In this document: positions 53,219 through 62,200 of the stretch, one piece after another
Layout of the letters: each line of letters opens with the position of its first letter
Position numbering within the stretch: position 1 is the first letter of the stretch
Assembly: GCF_009496005.1 (NCBI RefSeq)
Contig: NZ_WIBF01000002.1
Coordinates: forward strand, 151,503-215,502
Length of the DNA stretch: 64,000 bases
Direction: 5' to 3'
Source of the DNA: Tritonibacter litoralis
GTDB taxonomy: Bacteria; Pseudomonadota; Alphaproteobacteria; Rhodobacterales; Rhodobacteraceae
Notes under the pieces: generated by a model
The model's database searches: none
What the model was told of the DNA's origin: nothing
The model's input: the letters and a program-made list of their open reading frames with translations, nothing else
Made by a program: the position numbers and the translations under genes

Positions 53219-54151
53219 CTATCTGCGCAAATCAGCCAATCGTTGCGGCACAACACTATGCAATCGATCCGCAATCACCCGTGTCGCGCGGATCAAAGGC
53301 CGACGGGTGTCCACGGCCAACACGATGTTCTGTGGCCGCAGCCCCGCCTCATCCAACGGCAGGAACCGCAGGCGCCCGGCCTCGACCTCTGGCAGCACAT
53401 CCAGTTCAGAGGTCAAAATGGCAAGATCTCCGTCCAACACAGATTGTTTCAGCAGCTGCAGCGAATTGGTTACCAGAACGGGCGCGTTTTCCGCAAAAAG
53501 CCAGCCGTGGCGACTGTCGAGATAGCGGCGAATGGGCAACAGCGCGCTTTGGGAAGCTGTTGGCACTTCTGACAACATCGTCAATGTGACGCGATCCTGT
53601 CGCGCCAGCGGGTGCGCGTGGCTGACAACACAGCCAAAGGGCAGCTCTTCCTCCCAGATCCGGTGCTGGTAGCGCCCTTTGGGTAAGTTGAAGGCAAAGG
53701 CCAGGTCCACGGTCCCTTCGTCCAAGGCCTGCGCCGCCTGGGAGGGAGTCATAATGTCGATGTCCAGATGGATCCGGGGGTGATCGCGCATGACCCAGGC
53801 CACAAGCTCGGGCAACAGACCGTTGGCCAAGCTGTCCATCGCCGCCAGACGCACCGTTCCATGTTCCTGGCCGCGCATTTCTTTCAAACCGCCTTCCAGA
53901 CGCTCTGCATCTGCCAGCCAGCGGCGCGCCATCACAATCACGGCTTCTCCGGCGGCGGTGGGTTTCATCCCACGCGGCAGACGATCAAACAACGGCGATT
54001 GGCTTGCCTCTTCCATTGCCTTGATCTGGCGGTCGATGGCCGAGGCTGCGATGCCCAGCGCGCGTGAGGCCGCCTGTATGGAACCATGCTCCGCCACCGC
54101 CAGCACGTAACGCAATTGCCTGGGAACAAGATGTAAGGACAACGGGATCAC
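53219..54151 (-). CDS. LysR-family regulator beside the urate genes
   Basis: This is a 310-aa LysR regulator with its HTH near residues 20-50 (EHGSIQAASRALGIAASAIDRQIKAMEEA) and an effector domain from about 95. It is divergent from uraD, and the intergenic palindrome fits a LysR site. It probably controls the uraD-uraH-TTT operon. The listed start is GTG with GGAG almost touching it; a TTG three codons later has better spacing (about 8 nt), so the true start may be 54142. Confidence 0.88.
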   Translation of the reverse strand: MIPLSLHLVPRQLRYVLAVAEHGSIQAASRALGIAASAIDRQIKAMEEASQSPLFDRLPRGMKPTAAGEAVIVMARRWLADAERLEGGLKEMRGQEHGTVRLAAMDSLANGLLPELVAWVMRDHPRIHLDIDIMTPSQAAQALDEGTVDLAFAFNLPKGRYQHRIWEEELPFGCVVSHAHPLARQDRVTLTMLSEVPTASQSALLPIRRYLDSRHGWLFAENAPVLVTNSLQLLKQSVLDGDLAILTSELDVLPEVEAGRLRFLPLDEAGLRPQNIVLAVDTRRPLIRATRVIADRLHSVVPQRLADLRR

Positions 54152-54186
54152 TCCGTTCTATTTTTGCGAACGCAGGATTGCTTATT

Positions 54187-54202
54187 TTGCCATAGATGGC
54201 AA
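54187..54202. promoter_or_regulatory. Palindrome between LysR and uraD, likely LysR site
   Basis: TTGCCATAGATGGCAA is a perfect 7-2-7 inverted repeat and contains a T-N11-A core. It lies 36 bp from the LysR start and 50 bp before uraD, as expected for a divergent LysR operator. Confidence 0.7.
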
Positions 54203-54251
54203 TGACGCAGCTGGTTACGGTTCCTTAACGCCACCATATGGGACCCCTACC

Positions 54252-54779
54252 GTGACCACAGTTTCAGCGCTTGAAAAATTGAATAAGGCTGATGCAGCAG
54301 AAGCAGCGCAGATCCTGTTGCCAATGATCGAACGCGCGCCACTGGTCGCAAAACGGGTGGCGGCGCTGCGCCCGTTTGCCAGCGCACACATGCTGGCGCA
54401 GGCGGTTCAAGACCAGATCTATGCATTGACGACCGAGGCCAAGCTGGATCTGTTTCGTGCCCACCCCGAGCTTGCCCCGTCCGCGCCATTGGAGATGACC
54501 GAAGCCTCACAAGTGGAGCAAGGCCGTTTGGGGTTGGTTGAACCCGACGCAGCATTACGCCAGCGGTTTTATGACTTAAACACGACGTATCAGGCGCGAT
54601 TTGGGTTTCCATTTATCCTTGCTTTGCACCGGATGCCCGACGTCCAAGAGGTGCTGACCACCTTTGAAGCCCGCCTCAAACAACCGCCCGAGGCAGAGAT
54701 CGCGCAGGCCTGTGCCGAGATCGCCTCGGTCAGTGCGGCGCGCATTGCCAAAGCCTTTGGAACAGGAGATCCCGCATGA
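54252..54779 (+). CDS. uraD: UraD, OHCU decarboxylase
   Basis: This is a 175-aa enzyme that decarboxylates 2-oxo-4-hydroxy-4-carboxy-5-ureidoimidazoline to S-allantoin, the last step of urate oxidation to allantoin. The catalytic histidine lies in RAHPELA, followed by the LNTTYQARFGFPFILAL motif typical of UraD. The start is GTG. Its stop overlaps uraH (ATGA). Only the two post-urate-oxidase steps are present here; no urate oxidase or xanthine dehydrogenase gene lies in the window. Confidence 0.93.
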   Translation: MTTVSALEKLNKADAAEAAQILLPMIERAPLVAKRVAALRPFASAHMLAQAVQDQIYALTTEAKLDLFRAHPELAPSAPLEMTEASQVEQGRLGLVEPDAALRQRFYDLNTTYQARFGFPFILALHRMPDVQEVLTTFEARLKQPPEAEIAQACAEIASVSAARIAKAFGTGDPA

Positions 54780-55138
54780 CCGCAGGAGGGGTTTCCATTC
54801 ACGCTGTTGATGTCTCAACCGGACGTCCCGCTGCCGGGTTGTTTGTGCGATTGCTGCGGATTGAAAACGGTGGAGAGGTCGAATTGGCTGCAGGCACTTG
54901 CAGTGAGACCGGCCTGTTTGATCACCCGACAGTCCAAGGCACCGGCATCACGCCCGGCCAATATGTCGCCGAATTTGCGGTCAACGCCTATTATTCTGGC
55001 ACGCCCTCATCACAAGACAGCGCGCCGTTCCTGGATATTGTCCGTTACCATTTCGGGATTGGCGATGCCCAGCAACACTATCACCTGCCGTTTAAATTCA
55101 CGGCGTGGGGATATTCCTTGTTTCGCGGGGGCTTATGA
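54776..55138 (+). CDS. uraH: UraH, 5-hydroxyisourate hydrolase (transthyretin-like)
   Basis: This is a 120-aa transthyretin-fold hydrolase acting just before UraD. The N-terminal HAVDVSTGRPA motif with its active-site histidine, the RYHFGI segment and HYHLPFKFTAWGYS are present. The C-terminus is unusual: the family almost always ends YRGS, whereas here it reads FRGGL, so the last tyrosine and catalytic-site serine are changed and one residue is added. Activity may be lower or altered. Its stop overlaps the tctB start. Confidence 0.88.
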   Translation: MTAGGVSIHAVDVSTGRPAAGLFVRLLRIENGGEVELAAGTCSETGLFDHPTVQGTGITPGQYVAEFAVNAYYSGTPSSQDSAPFLDIVRYHFGIGDAQQHYHLPFKFTAWGYSLFRGGL

Positions 55139-55629
55139 TGGGGATCTCATCAAACAAAATCATGCAGGACACCGGACATCGCGCGGGTGTCAAAGACATT
55201 CTGATACGGTTGAGCGGCGCGGGCCTGCTGCTCGCACTTGGGCTTTACTTTATGATCGGGGGGCTCAACCTTGGTTTGGGCAGCCCGTTTCGCCCCGGCA
55301 CAGGTGCCTTTCCCTTCTTCTCCGCCTTGCTACTGATGGGGCTGGCCCTGGGGATCCTGTGGCAGGATCTGCAACAAGACGGTCTGGCGGATCGGCCGGA
55401 TTGGATCTCATTCCTAGCCATTGGCGCAGCTTTATCCGTATTTGCGCTGGTGACCGAACGTTTCGGCCTGTTACCTGCCGTGTTCCTGACGGTCCTCACC
55501 GCCTCTGCTCCGGACCGCAGCCTGCCCTGGTGGGGCAAAGCTGCGCTGGGTCTTTTTATGGCCGGGCTTAGCTACGTTCTGTTTATCGAGGCTCTGGGCC
55601 TCCCGTTCAAAGCCATACGGGGGATCTGA
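55135..55629 (+). CDS. tctB: TctB-type subunit of a second TTT transporter
   Basis: This is a 164-aa protein with four hydrophobic segments. FRPGTGAFPFFSALLLMGLALG matches the TctB pattern. The ATG overlaps the uraH stop (ATGA), so the transporter is translationally tied to the urate genes, and tctA follows 4 bp later. A second adjacent ATG is an alternative start. Confidence 0.88.
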   Translation: MMGISSNKIMQDTGHRAGVKDILIRLSGAGLLLALGLYFMIGGLNLGLGSPFRPGTGAFPFFSALLLMGLALGILWQDLQQDGLADRPDWISFLAIGAALSVFALVTERFGLLPAVFLTVLTASAPDRSLPWWGKAALGLFMAGLSYVLFIEALGLPFKAIRGI

Positions 55630-55633
55630 CACA

Positions 55634-57187
55634 ATGGACGTGCTTGCCAATTTCTCAGCTGGGCTGGCCACGGTGCTGCAACCTGAAACCTTGATGTATT
55701 GTTTCATCGGCGTGTTTCTGGGCACGTTCATCGGTGTACTGCCGGGCGTGGGATCCATGGCGGCGATCGCAATGATCCTGCCGCTGTCTTTCTACCTCGA
55801 GCCGACCGTAGCCATTGTGATGATTGCGGGCGTTTACTACGGCGCGGAGTACGGTGGGTCGATTGCATCGATCCTGATGAACATCCCCGGCACGCCTTCT
55901 TCTTCGATTACCTGTATCGACGGCTATCCCATGGCGCGGCAAGGGCGGGCGGGCGTGGCCCTGTTTGTGACCTCGATTGCCTCCTTTGGCGGCGGCATGA
56001 TCGGCATGATTGTCATGGCTGTGCTCTCCCCAAGCTTGGCCCGGCTGGCCTTGCAATTTGGTCCAGCGGAGTATTTCGCGGTCATTTTCTTAGGGTTAAT
56101 AGCGGCCTCTGCGGTCAGCAATGGCGGCGCGCTCAGGGGGATTGCAATGGTGGTCGCGGGCCTCATGCTGTCGACCGTTGGCATTGATCTGACCACAGGC
56201 GACCTGCGGTTCACATTGGGCGTGCCAGAGCTGCGAGACGGCGTGCATCTGGTGATTGTGGCCATGGGACTGTTTGGTGTGGGTGAGCTGATCACCTCGA
56301 TCCGAGCCAATCGCGAAGGGCGCGGTCGGCAAGAGATCGATTACGCAAAATTCTACCCCTCGGCGCGGGAATGGCGTGCGTCCTGGGGACCAATCTGGCG
56401 CGGCGGATTGATCGGCTCGTTCTTTGGCGCGTTGCCCGGCACCGGACAAACCGTCGCCTCGGCTGTTGGCTATGCGGTGGAAAAAAAGGTCTCCAAAAAC
56501 AAGGACCAGTTTGGCAAAGGTGCCGTGGAAGGCGTGGCGGTGCCTGAATCTGCCAACAACTCCGCCACCCAGACTGCCTTTATCCCGACCCTGACCCTGG
56601 GCGTGCCGGGCAGTGCCAGCATGGCCATGGTCATTGGCGCGCTGATGATCCACGGGATCACCCCCGGCCCCCGTATTCTGACCGAACATACCGAGCTGTT
56701 CTGGGGCCTGGTGGCCAGCTTTCTGGTGGGCAATGTTCTACTGCTGATCCTGAACATCCCGCTGATCGGCCTATGGGTGCGGCTGCTGCAGATCCCGTAT
56801 CGGCTGATGTATCCGGCGATCATCGTCCTGATCTGCATCGGGGTCTATTCGCTCAATAACAATGTCTTCGACATCTGGATGACACTGCTGTTTGGCGTTG
56901 CTGGCTACCTGATGCGGCTCTATCGGTTTGAGCCCGCACCGCTGCTGATTGGCTTTGTCCTGGGCCCGATGATGGAAGAACAGCTGCGACGCGCCCTGCT
57001 GCTATCGCGCGGAGATCCGATGGTGTTCCTCGAACGCCCCATCAGCGGCGGTCTTCTAGCGATCTCGGCCCTGATCCTGATTTATGGGCTGTGGGTCACC
57101 CTACGCCCACGCCGCAACATCACAACCGACGACACCTCCATAATTCAAAACAATAAACCCTCATCCAACACAGGAGCCTCCTCATGA
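55634..57187 (+). CDS. tctA: TctA-type large permease of the second TTT transporter
   Basis: This is a 517-aa membrane protein with the two TctA glycine-rich repeats, FLGTFIGVLPGVGSMAAIAM near residue 28-47 and GSFFGALPGTGQTVASAVGYAVEKK in the middle, and the PESANNSATQTAFIPTLTLGVPGSASMAM segment. About 11 helices are seen. The C-terminal 20 residues are polar. Its stop overlaps tctC. The neighbouring genes suggest that the cargo is urate, allantoin or a related purine product, which would be an unusual TTT substrate. Confidence 0.94.
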   Translation: MDVLANFSAGLATVLQPETLMYCFIGVFLGTFIGVLPGVGSMAAIAMILPLSFYLEPTVAIVMIAGVYYGAEYGGSIASILMNIPGTPSSSITCIDGYPMARQGRAGVALFVTSIASFGGGMIGMIVMAVLSPSLARLALQFGPAEYFAVIFLGLIAASAVSNGGALRGIAMVVAGLMLSTVGIDLTTGDLRFTLGVPELRDGVHLVIVAMGLFGVGELITSIRANREGRGRQEIDYAKFYPSAREWRASWGPIWRGGLIGSFFGALPGTGQTVASAVGYAVEKKVSKNKDQFGKGAVEGVAVPESANNSATQTAFIPTLTLGVPGSASMAMVIGALMIHGITPGPRILTEHTELFWGLVASFLVGNVLLLILNIPLIGLWVRLLQIPYRLMYPAIIVLICIGVYSLNNNVFDIWMTLLFGVAGYLMRLYRFEPAPLLIGFVLGPMMEEQLRRALLLSRGDPMVFLERPISGGLLAISALILIYGLWVTLRPRRNITTDDTSIIQNNKPSSNTGASS

Positions 57188-58167
57188 CTTTTGACCTGAC
57201 CCGCCGCGCGCTTTTGGCGCTGACCTCGGCTGCCGTCCTCACCTTGCCCGCAGGCCATGCGCTGGCTGAACCCGGAGCCTGGTCTGATGAACCGGTGCGC
57301 ATTGTCGTCACCTTTCCGCCCGGTGGCACGTCCGATCTGGTAGCGCGGCTGCTGGCCAAACACCTGGATGAGGCATTTGGCCAAAAAGCTGTGGTCGACA
57401 ATCGCCCCGGCGCGGCGGGCACCGTGGCCGCAGATTTTGTCGCCGATCAGGACGCAGATGGCACCACATTGATGATCGCAAACAACGCGCCCTTTACGAT
57501 CGCGCCCACCCAGTTTGCCGAGCTGCCCTATGCGCCGATGACCGACTTCTCACATCTGGCCTATATCGGGGCCTCTGCACCGGGTCTGTTTGTGAAGCCT
57601 GACAGTGGCATCAGCACCGTGGCGGAATTTGTAGACGCCGCCAAAGCGGGCTCGATCTCATATGGCTCCTCTGGCGTTGGTTCGATCAGCCACATTCTGG
57701 GCGAGGCGGTAGACGCCAAATTGGAGGTCGACACGCTGCACATCCCGTACCAAGGCAGCGCGCCCGCGATCCAGGATTTCCGCGCAGGTGTTTTGGACAC
57801 GTTTTACGATATGGTCGCCCAGAACTCTGAAATGATCGAAGACGGCGAAGCGGTTGCGATTGCCATCGCCGCCTCGGCCCGGTTCCCGGGCGTGCCAGAC
57901 GTGCCGACGTTCAAAGAGCAAGGCTATGATATTGTGATCGAAAACTGGGTCGGCCTCACAGGACCCGCCGGTATCCCTGCCGAAACTGCGGCCAAGATCC
58001 ATGAGACGACGCTGGCTGTTCTCGCGTTGCCCGAAGTGGCCACCACCTTGAACGAGCTGGGGATCACCCACCAACCTCTTTCGACGCCAGAGTTCACAGA
58101 ATTTGTCGGCACTCAGATCGATGTCTGGAAACCCCTGATCACAGCCGCTGGTGTCAAAGGCAAATAA
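57184..58167 (+). CDS. tctC: TctC-type periplasmic binding protein of the second TTT transporter
   Basis: This is a 327-aa secreted protein. The signal peptide contains a twin-arginine-like pair (TRRALLALT) before the hydrophobic core, with cleavage predicted after HALA (about 28), so Sec or Tat export is possible. The mature part has the family ligand motif IVVTFPPGGTSDLVARLLA, and KAVVDNRPGAAGTVAADFVA follows as in Bug proteins. It is the last gene, contrary to the usual first position, and is followed by a strong terminator. Confidence 0.92.
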   Translation: MTFDLTRRALLALTSAAVLTLPAGHALAEPGAWSDEPVRIVVTFPPGGTSDLVARLLAKHLDEAFGQKAVVDNRPGAAGTVAADFVADQDADGTTLMIANNAPFTIAPTQFAELPYAPMTDFSHLAYIGASAPGLFVKPDSGISTVAEFVDAAKAGSISYGSSGVGSISHILGEAVDAKLEVDTLHIPYQGSAPAIQDFRAGVLDTFYDMVAQNSEMIEDGEAVAIAIAASARFPGVPDVPTFKEQGYDIVIENWVGLTGPAGIPAETAAKIHETTLAVLALPEVATTLNELGITHQPLSTPEFTEFVGTQIDVWKPLITAAGVKGK

Positions 58168-58229
58168 GACTGCCCCATTGGTCCCCGGAACATGGGTATC
58201 TGGGGGCAGACCTTGGGAAAACGGGAGAG

Positions 58230-58260
58230 ACGGGGCAAGGCATTGCCCCGTTTCGCTTTT
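58230..58260 (+). terminator. Terminator of the uraDH-TTT operon
   Basis: ACGGGGCAA and TTGCCCCGT form a perfect 9-bp stem with a GGCA loop, followed by TTCGCTTTT. It ends at the stop codon of the convergent GDPD gene. Confidence 0.85.
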
Positions 58261-59107
58261 ACCCTTTGGCGCGCCTGTGACGCTGGAGGTAGGCGCTCAG
58301 CGCCTCAGGCTCATCTGTCTGCAACAAACGCACGCCTGCATCCAACAAAGCGCCCCAGGTGCCTTTGGGATCCTGCAATGCACCGCTGTCGACCACAAAG
58401 GTGGATGCAGCCTCATCCAGCGTGTTTACAAATACATCCCGCCGCTCGGACCAAGCCGCATCTGTGAAGTGCAGAACCGTTTCCCAACGGTCAAAATTGG
58501 CCTCAATCATCGGCGCATCCAGGGAGCGGACCACCTCCAGCATGTGATCCAGATTGCTGCGTTCGACCAAAAGGATTGGCTTTAGGATAATCCCAAGCTC
58601 TTCTTTGATTTGTTGTGCAAACGCCAAATCCGCCCGGCCATGCACCCACATTTTCAGGTTCACATGGGCCGCCGCATCAGTGCGTCGCACGGCATCAGCA
58701 ATTGCAGGCAACTGATGCGGGCGTTTGACATCCAGATCCACATAAATCCGGTCCTTGGTATGGTCCAGCATCGCCGCAAGGCTTGGCAAGCGCTGATCGC
58801 TGACTGCCGCGCCAATACCCCCGTCCGCCATCAACAAGGGGAGGTCCGCGATCTGGGCCCAAGGGTTTGCCGCCGCTTGCAACGCCTTGCCGGTCGTGCG
58901 CATCAGCGAAATATCATGCAGGCAAAAGGGCACGCCATCGATGGTCTCTTGGACGTCGATTTCCACAAAGCGGCATCCAAGCTGGACCGCGTCATCCACG
59001 GATTTGAGCGAGTTCTCGGCCGTTTGATGCCAAGCCCCCCGATGTGCGACCACTGCCCCATGCCAGGACGTGTCCGCAAGGAATTCATGTAACGTCGGCA
59101 AACCCAT
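58259..59107 (-). CDS. Glycerophosphodiester phosphodiesterase family protein
   Basis: This is a 282-aa TIM-barrel phosphodiesterase. GDPD motifs are HRGAWHQTAENS (catalytic His and Asn-Ser), then EIDVQ and the LHD pair. It hydrolyses glycerophosphodiesters to glycerol-3-phosphate and an alcohol. No signal peptide is evident, so it is cytoplasmic. The ATG at 59107 is 8 nt after GAGGAG; the GTG at 59116 is too close to it. It converges with the urate-TTT operon. Confidence 0.9.
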   Translation of the reverse strand: MGLPTLHEFLADTSWHGAVVAHRGAWHQTAENSLKSVDDAVQLGCRFVEIDVQETIDGVPFCLHDISLMRTTGKALQAAANPWAQIADLPLLMADGGIGAAVSDQRLPSLAAMLDHTKDRIYVDLDVKRPHQLPAIADAVRRTDAAAHVNLKMWVHGRADLAFAQQIKEELGIILKPILLVERSNLDHMLEVVRSLDAPMIEANFDRWETVLHFTDAAWSERRDVFVNTLDEAASTFVVDSGALQDPKGTWGALLDAGVRLLQTDEPEALSAYLQRHRRAKG

Positions 59108-59324
59108 ATGCGGCACTCCTCTGTCGAAACACCACCTGCCTGTACGCGCAGCAGATGACGTTTCTGAGACAAGCTCCTAATTTACGGAGGTTTCCACGGT
59201 GGGCGCGGAATGTGCGCACGCCTGTTAGCACCTTGTTAATCAATTTCGCATTAAAGTTTATTAAGCGCTGGCCGTGACGCCACAATAAAGCGTCCAAAAC
59301 AATCAACAGTTCACTAGATTCGCC

Positions 59325-59518
59325 TGTGGAAAACCGCAAAAAACAACAATAATCCGGTAATATACACAAGCATGTTAATGTGGATAGAGGCAGAAGCTTT
59401 CAGGTGGTCTTTGGTGATAGACACGCACAGAGACCTTTCGAGTGGTCCTGGAACTGGCAGATAAGTGCAGATCCCGCAGTGGATCAGCAGAAAGCGCTGT
59501 GGATAACCGTGGGGATAG
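59325..59518. other. DnaA-box-like cluster
   Basis: One perfect DnaA box, TGTGGATAA, is at 59498-59506. Nearby are TGTGGAAAA (59325-59333) and TGTGGATAG (59379-59387), each with one mismatch, and weaker TGGGGATAG (59510-59518) and AGTGGATCA (59478-59486), all on the same strand. Such same-strand clustering in a low-GC gap is seen at origins, DnaA-titration sites and DnaA-controlled promoters. Function is not shown. Confidence 0.5.
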
Positions 59519-59608
59519 AACTTCCCGCGGATGATTTTGTTGAAAATTGTCAATAAATCTGCACAAACTCACAGATAGCAATCCAGAATTATTGAGTGAA
59601 GACAATGA

Positions 59609-59636
59609 AAAAGCCGCCCATAAATGGACGGCTTTC
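59609..59636 (-). terminator. Terminator of ptsP
   Basis: AAAGCCG and CGGCTTT enclose CCAT/ATGG pairs with a single mismatch, and on the minus strand the stem runs into TTTTTC. It lies about 55 bp after the ptsP stop codon. Confidence 0.8.
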
Positions 59637-59689
59637 ACGATTTTAGCTCAAATCTTCTGCAATCACCGTATCAACGCACCAAGTCGATC

Positions 59690-61930
59690 TTAGATGGATC
59701 GCAGATAGTCCATCACAACCGGGCGAACGGTTTGCACGCCACGATGGCGCGCGCCGGAGATGATGGCCCGCAGCTCATCCAAATCGACCTTCATCAACAA
59801 GGATTTCACTGGGCCGATTGAGGCGGGTCGCATCGACAATGTCCGCAGGCCCATGGCGGCAAAGCACACCGCCTCAATCGGGCGACCAGCGTCCTCGCCA
59901 CAAAAGCTGAGCGGCGTGCTGGAGATTTGGCAGCGTTCCACAATGCGTTCAATAAAGCTGAGAAAGCTGACGTTCAGCGTGTCGTACCGGTTGCGCACCC
60001 GCTCATTTTCGCGATCCGCCGCAAAGAAGAACTGCTTCAGGTCATTGCCACCGATTGACAGGAAGTCGACTTCATCAAAAAACTTCTGCGGCGCAAAAGC
60101 CAGCGACGGGGTTTCCAGCATGGCCCCCACCTCGATCCGCTCCGGTAATACATGTCCCAGACGACGCTCGCGCTCTACCGTTTTATCCACTTCGGCGCGG
60201 GCATCGCGAAACTCATCGGCTTGGGCAACAAAGGGGAACATGATGGTCAATGGCCGCCCATTGGCAGCCCGCAGCATCGCCTGAAGCTGCATACGCATCA
60301 TCCCCGGCTTCTCCAGCCCAACCCGAATAGCGCGCCACCCCATGGCCGGGTTCGGCTCATCCGTTGGCTTCATATAGGGCAGCACCTTGTCGGACCCGAT
60401 GTCCAAGGTGCGGAAAACCACCTGCTTGCCATGTGATGCATCCAGAACCCGTTGATATTGCGCCACCAGATCCCCACGTCGCGGCATCTGACTGCGGGCC
60501 AGGAACTGCAGCTCGGTCCGGAACAGCCCAACACCTTCGGCACCCGAGCCCTCTAACGACGGAAGATCCGCCAACAGGCCCGCGTTCATCATCAGTTTGA
60601 TCCGATGGCCGTCTTTCGTCGTGGCCGGGGTCGTCCGGATCGAGGCATAACGTTCCTGCGCTTTGGCGCGCATCGCCATCTTGTCCCGTAGCGCGCCCAG
60701 AACACTGTCGTCTGGTCGCAAATGGATCTGGCCCTGTTCGCCATCGACCATCAGATGATCACCGTTCAGTGCTTCGGTCGTCATCCGTTTGGCCTGAACC
60801 AACAAAGGGATCGCCAGAGCGCGTGCGACAATGGCCGCATGCGAGCCCACGGCGCCTTCTTCCAGCACGATCCCTTTCAGGGAACGGCCATATTCCAATA
60901 GATCGCCAGGACCAATATTGCGCGCCACAAGGATCGGATCGGCGGGCATCTCAGCGCCTGTCTCGCTCCCCTGCCCGGTCAGGATCCGCAGCAGGCGATT
61001 AGACAAATCATCCAGATCGCTGAGACGTTCGCGCAGATAGGCATCCTGCACCTGCGCCATACGGCCCCGCGCCAGGGACTGCTCTTTTTCAACGGCCGCT
61101 TCGGCGCTGAGACCACGCGCGATGTCTTCTTCCATCCGCCGCATCCAGCCTTTGGAATTGGCAAACATCCGATAGGCTTCAAGAACCTGCAGCTGCTCCT
61201 TGTCACCGTTTTTGGACATTTCAAGCATCTCGTCGACGCTGACACGCAAGGCATCCACCGCATCATTCAGACGCTCCATCTCGCGATGGGGATCATCGGC
61301 AATCGGGTTTGTCACGACCACCCGTGGCTCATGCAGCCAGACATGCCCTTCGGCTACGCCTTCCTGGGCAACGACACCTTTGACCAACACCGGTTTTTGA
61401 TGCAGCGGCGACAGCGCCGCGCCATCCCCGACAAATGCGCCAAGCTCAGTCATTTCGGCCAAGACCATGGCCACGACCTCAAGCGCGTAAACCGCGTCGG
61501 CTGAGAACTCACGCGCATCCTTGGACTGGACCACCAGAACGCCCAGCATTTCCCCCAGACGCTGAACCGGGACCCCCAAGAATGAGGAAAACCGCTCTTC
61601 CCCGGTTTCCGGCATATAGCGGAAGCCTTTGGCATTGGGGGCATCCGGCGTGTTCACAACCTTGCCGGTTTTTGCGACGCGCCCAACCAAACCTTCGCCA
61701 ATACGCAGGCGGATTTCATGCACGGATTCCGGGTTCAAACCCTGGGTCGCGCAAAGCTCAAGGGTTTCCGCGTCGCGAAACAAATAGATCGAGCACACCT
61801 CGGTGCCCATGCTGTCCCCAATCAAATGGGTGATATTATCCAAACGCGCCTGACCTGCATCATCGCCCGCCAGAGCCTCTCGCAGACGGCCAAGCAGCCT
61901 GCGGCTTTCGGATTCAGTTGCCTCGGACAT
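59690..61930 (-). CDS. ptsP: PtsP, phosphoenolpyruvate-protein phosphotransferase (EI-Ntr)
   Basis: This is a 746-aa enzyme I of the nitrogen-related PTS. An N-terminal GAF domain spans about residues 15-160 (EVCSIYLFRDAETLELCATQGLN, GLVGRVAKTG). After a linker comes the HPr-binding/phosphohistidine domain with H364 in GSHAAIVARALAIP, then the PEP-binding barrel with FRTEL, RTLDIGSDKVLPY, the LSIGGNDLKQFFFAADR loop and the active-site cysteine in FCGEDAG. It phosphorylates NPr from PEP and signals nitrogen and carbon state. The second ATG (61930) has better ribosome-site spacing than the first. It follows lysC by about 270 bp on the same strand. Confidence 0.95.
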   Translation of the reverse strand: MSEATESESRRLLGRLREALAGDDAGQARLDNITHLIGDSMGTEVCSIYLFRDAETLELCATQGLNPESVHEIRLRIGEGLVGRVAKTGKVVNTPDAPNAKGFRYMPETGEERFSSFLGVPVQRLGEMLGVLVVQSKDAREFSADAVYALEVVAMVLAEMTELGAFVGDGAALSPLHQKPVLVKGVVAQEGVAEGHVWLHEPRVVVTNPIADDPHREMERLNDAVDALRVSVDEMLEMSKNGDKEQLQVLEAYRMFANSKGWMRRMEEDIARGLSAEAAVEKEQSLARGRMAQVQDAYLRERLSDLDDLSNRLLRILTGQGSETGAEMPADPILVARNIGPGDLLEYGRSLKGIVLEEGAVGSHAAIVARALAIPLLVQAKRMTTEALNGDHLMVDGEQGQIHLRPDDSVLGALRDKMAMRAKAQERYASIRTTPATTKDGHRIKLMMNAGLLADLPSLEGSGAEGVGLFRTELQFLARSQMPRRGDLVAQYQRVLDASHGKQVVFRTLDIGSDKVLPYMKPTDEPNPAMGWRAIRVGLEKPGMMRMQLQAMLRAANGRPLTIMFPFVAQADEFRDARAEVDKTVERERRLGHVLPERIEVGAMLETPSLAFAPQKFFDEVDFLSIGGNDLKQFFFAADRENERVRNRYDTLNVSFLSFIERIVERCQISSTPLSFCGEDAGRPIEAVCFAAMGLRTLSMRPASIGPVKSLLMKVDLDELRAIISGARHRGVQTVRPVVMDYLRSI

Positions 61931-62151
61931 CCACATCCCTTCCAGGATTCATATTCATTTACAGCCCATTAGCCATAAAATGGCAGATGGCAGATACGCA
62001 AATGAAAACGCCGTCGTTTTTCCTCCACGCTTTGCCGATGCCACCGCATTGAGCAAAGCCTTGCCCAATGTGCGAGCGCCCGCCTCGGGATGCAAGCAGT
62101 TTCCTTGCCGCGACGCAGCAACCAGAAGACACCCGCCGTCGCATATCACAA

Positions 62152-62180
62152 AAAACCCCGCTGCAGTCAGCGGGGGTTTT
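62152..62180 (-). terminator. Terminator of lysC
   Basis: ACCCCGCTG and CAGCGGGGG(T) form a GC-rich 10-bp stem with a 4-nt loop, followed on the minus strand by six T. It starts 20 bp after the lysC stop codon. Confidence 0.9.
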
Positions 62181-62200
62181 GGATCGCATGAATTTTAGGA

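Larger units (their letters stand above)
59108..59689. other. 582-bp intergenic region with a DnaA-box-like cluster
   Basis: No gene is convincing; short frames lack ribosome sites. The region is clearly less GC-rich than its neighbours. It holds a set of DnaA-box-like motifs, a TTAA-N6-TTAA element at 59251-59264 (one base short of a CtrA site) and the ptsP terminator. It also contains the GDPD promoter. Confidence 0.55.

Noticed and set aside
59251-59264. CtrA site TTAA-N6-TTAA
   Set aside because: The spacer is one base shorter than the TTAA-N7-TTAA consensus; kept only as a side note for the DnaA-box region.
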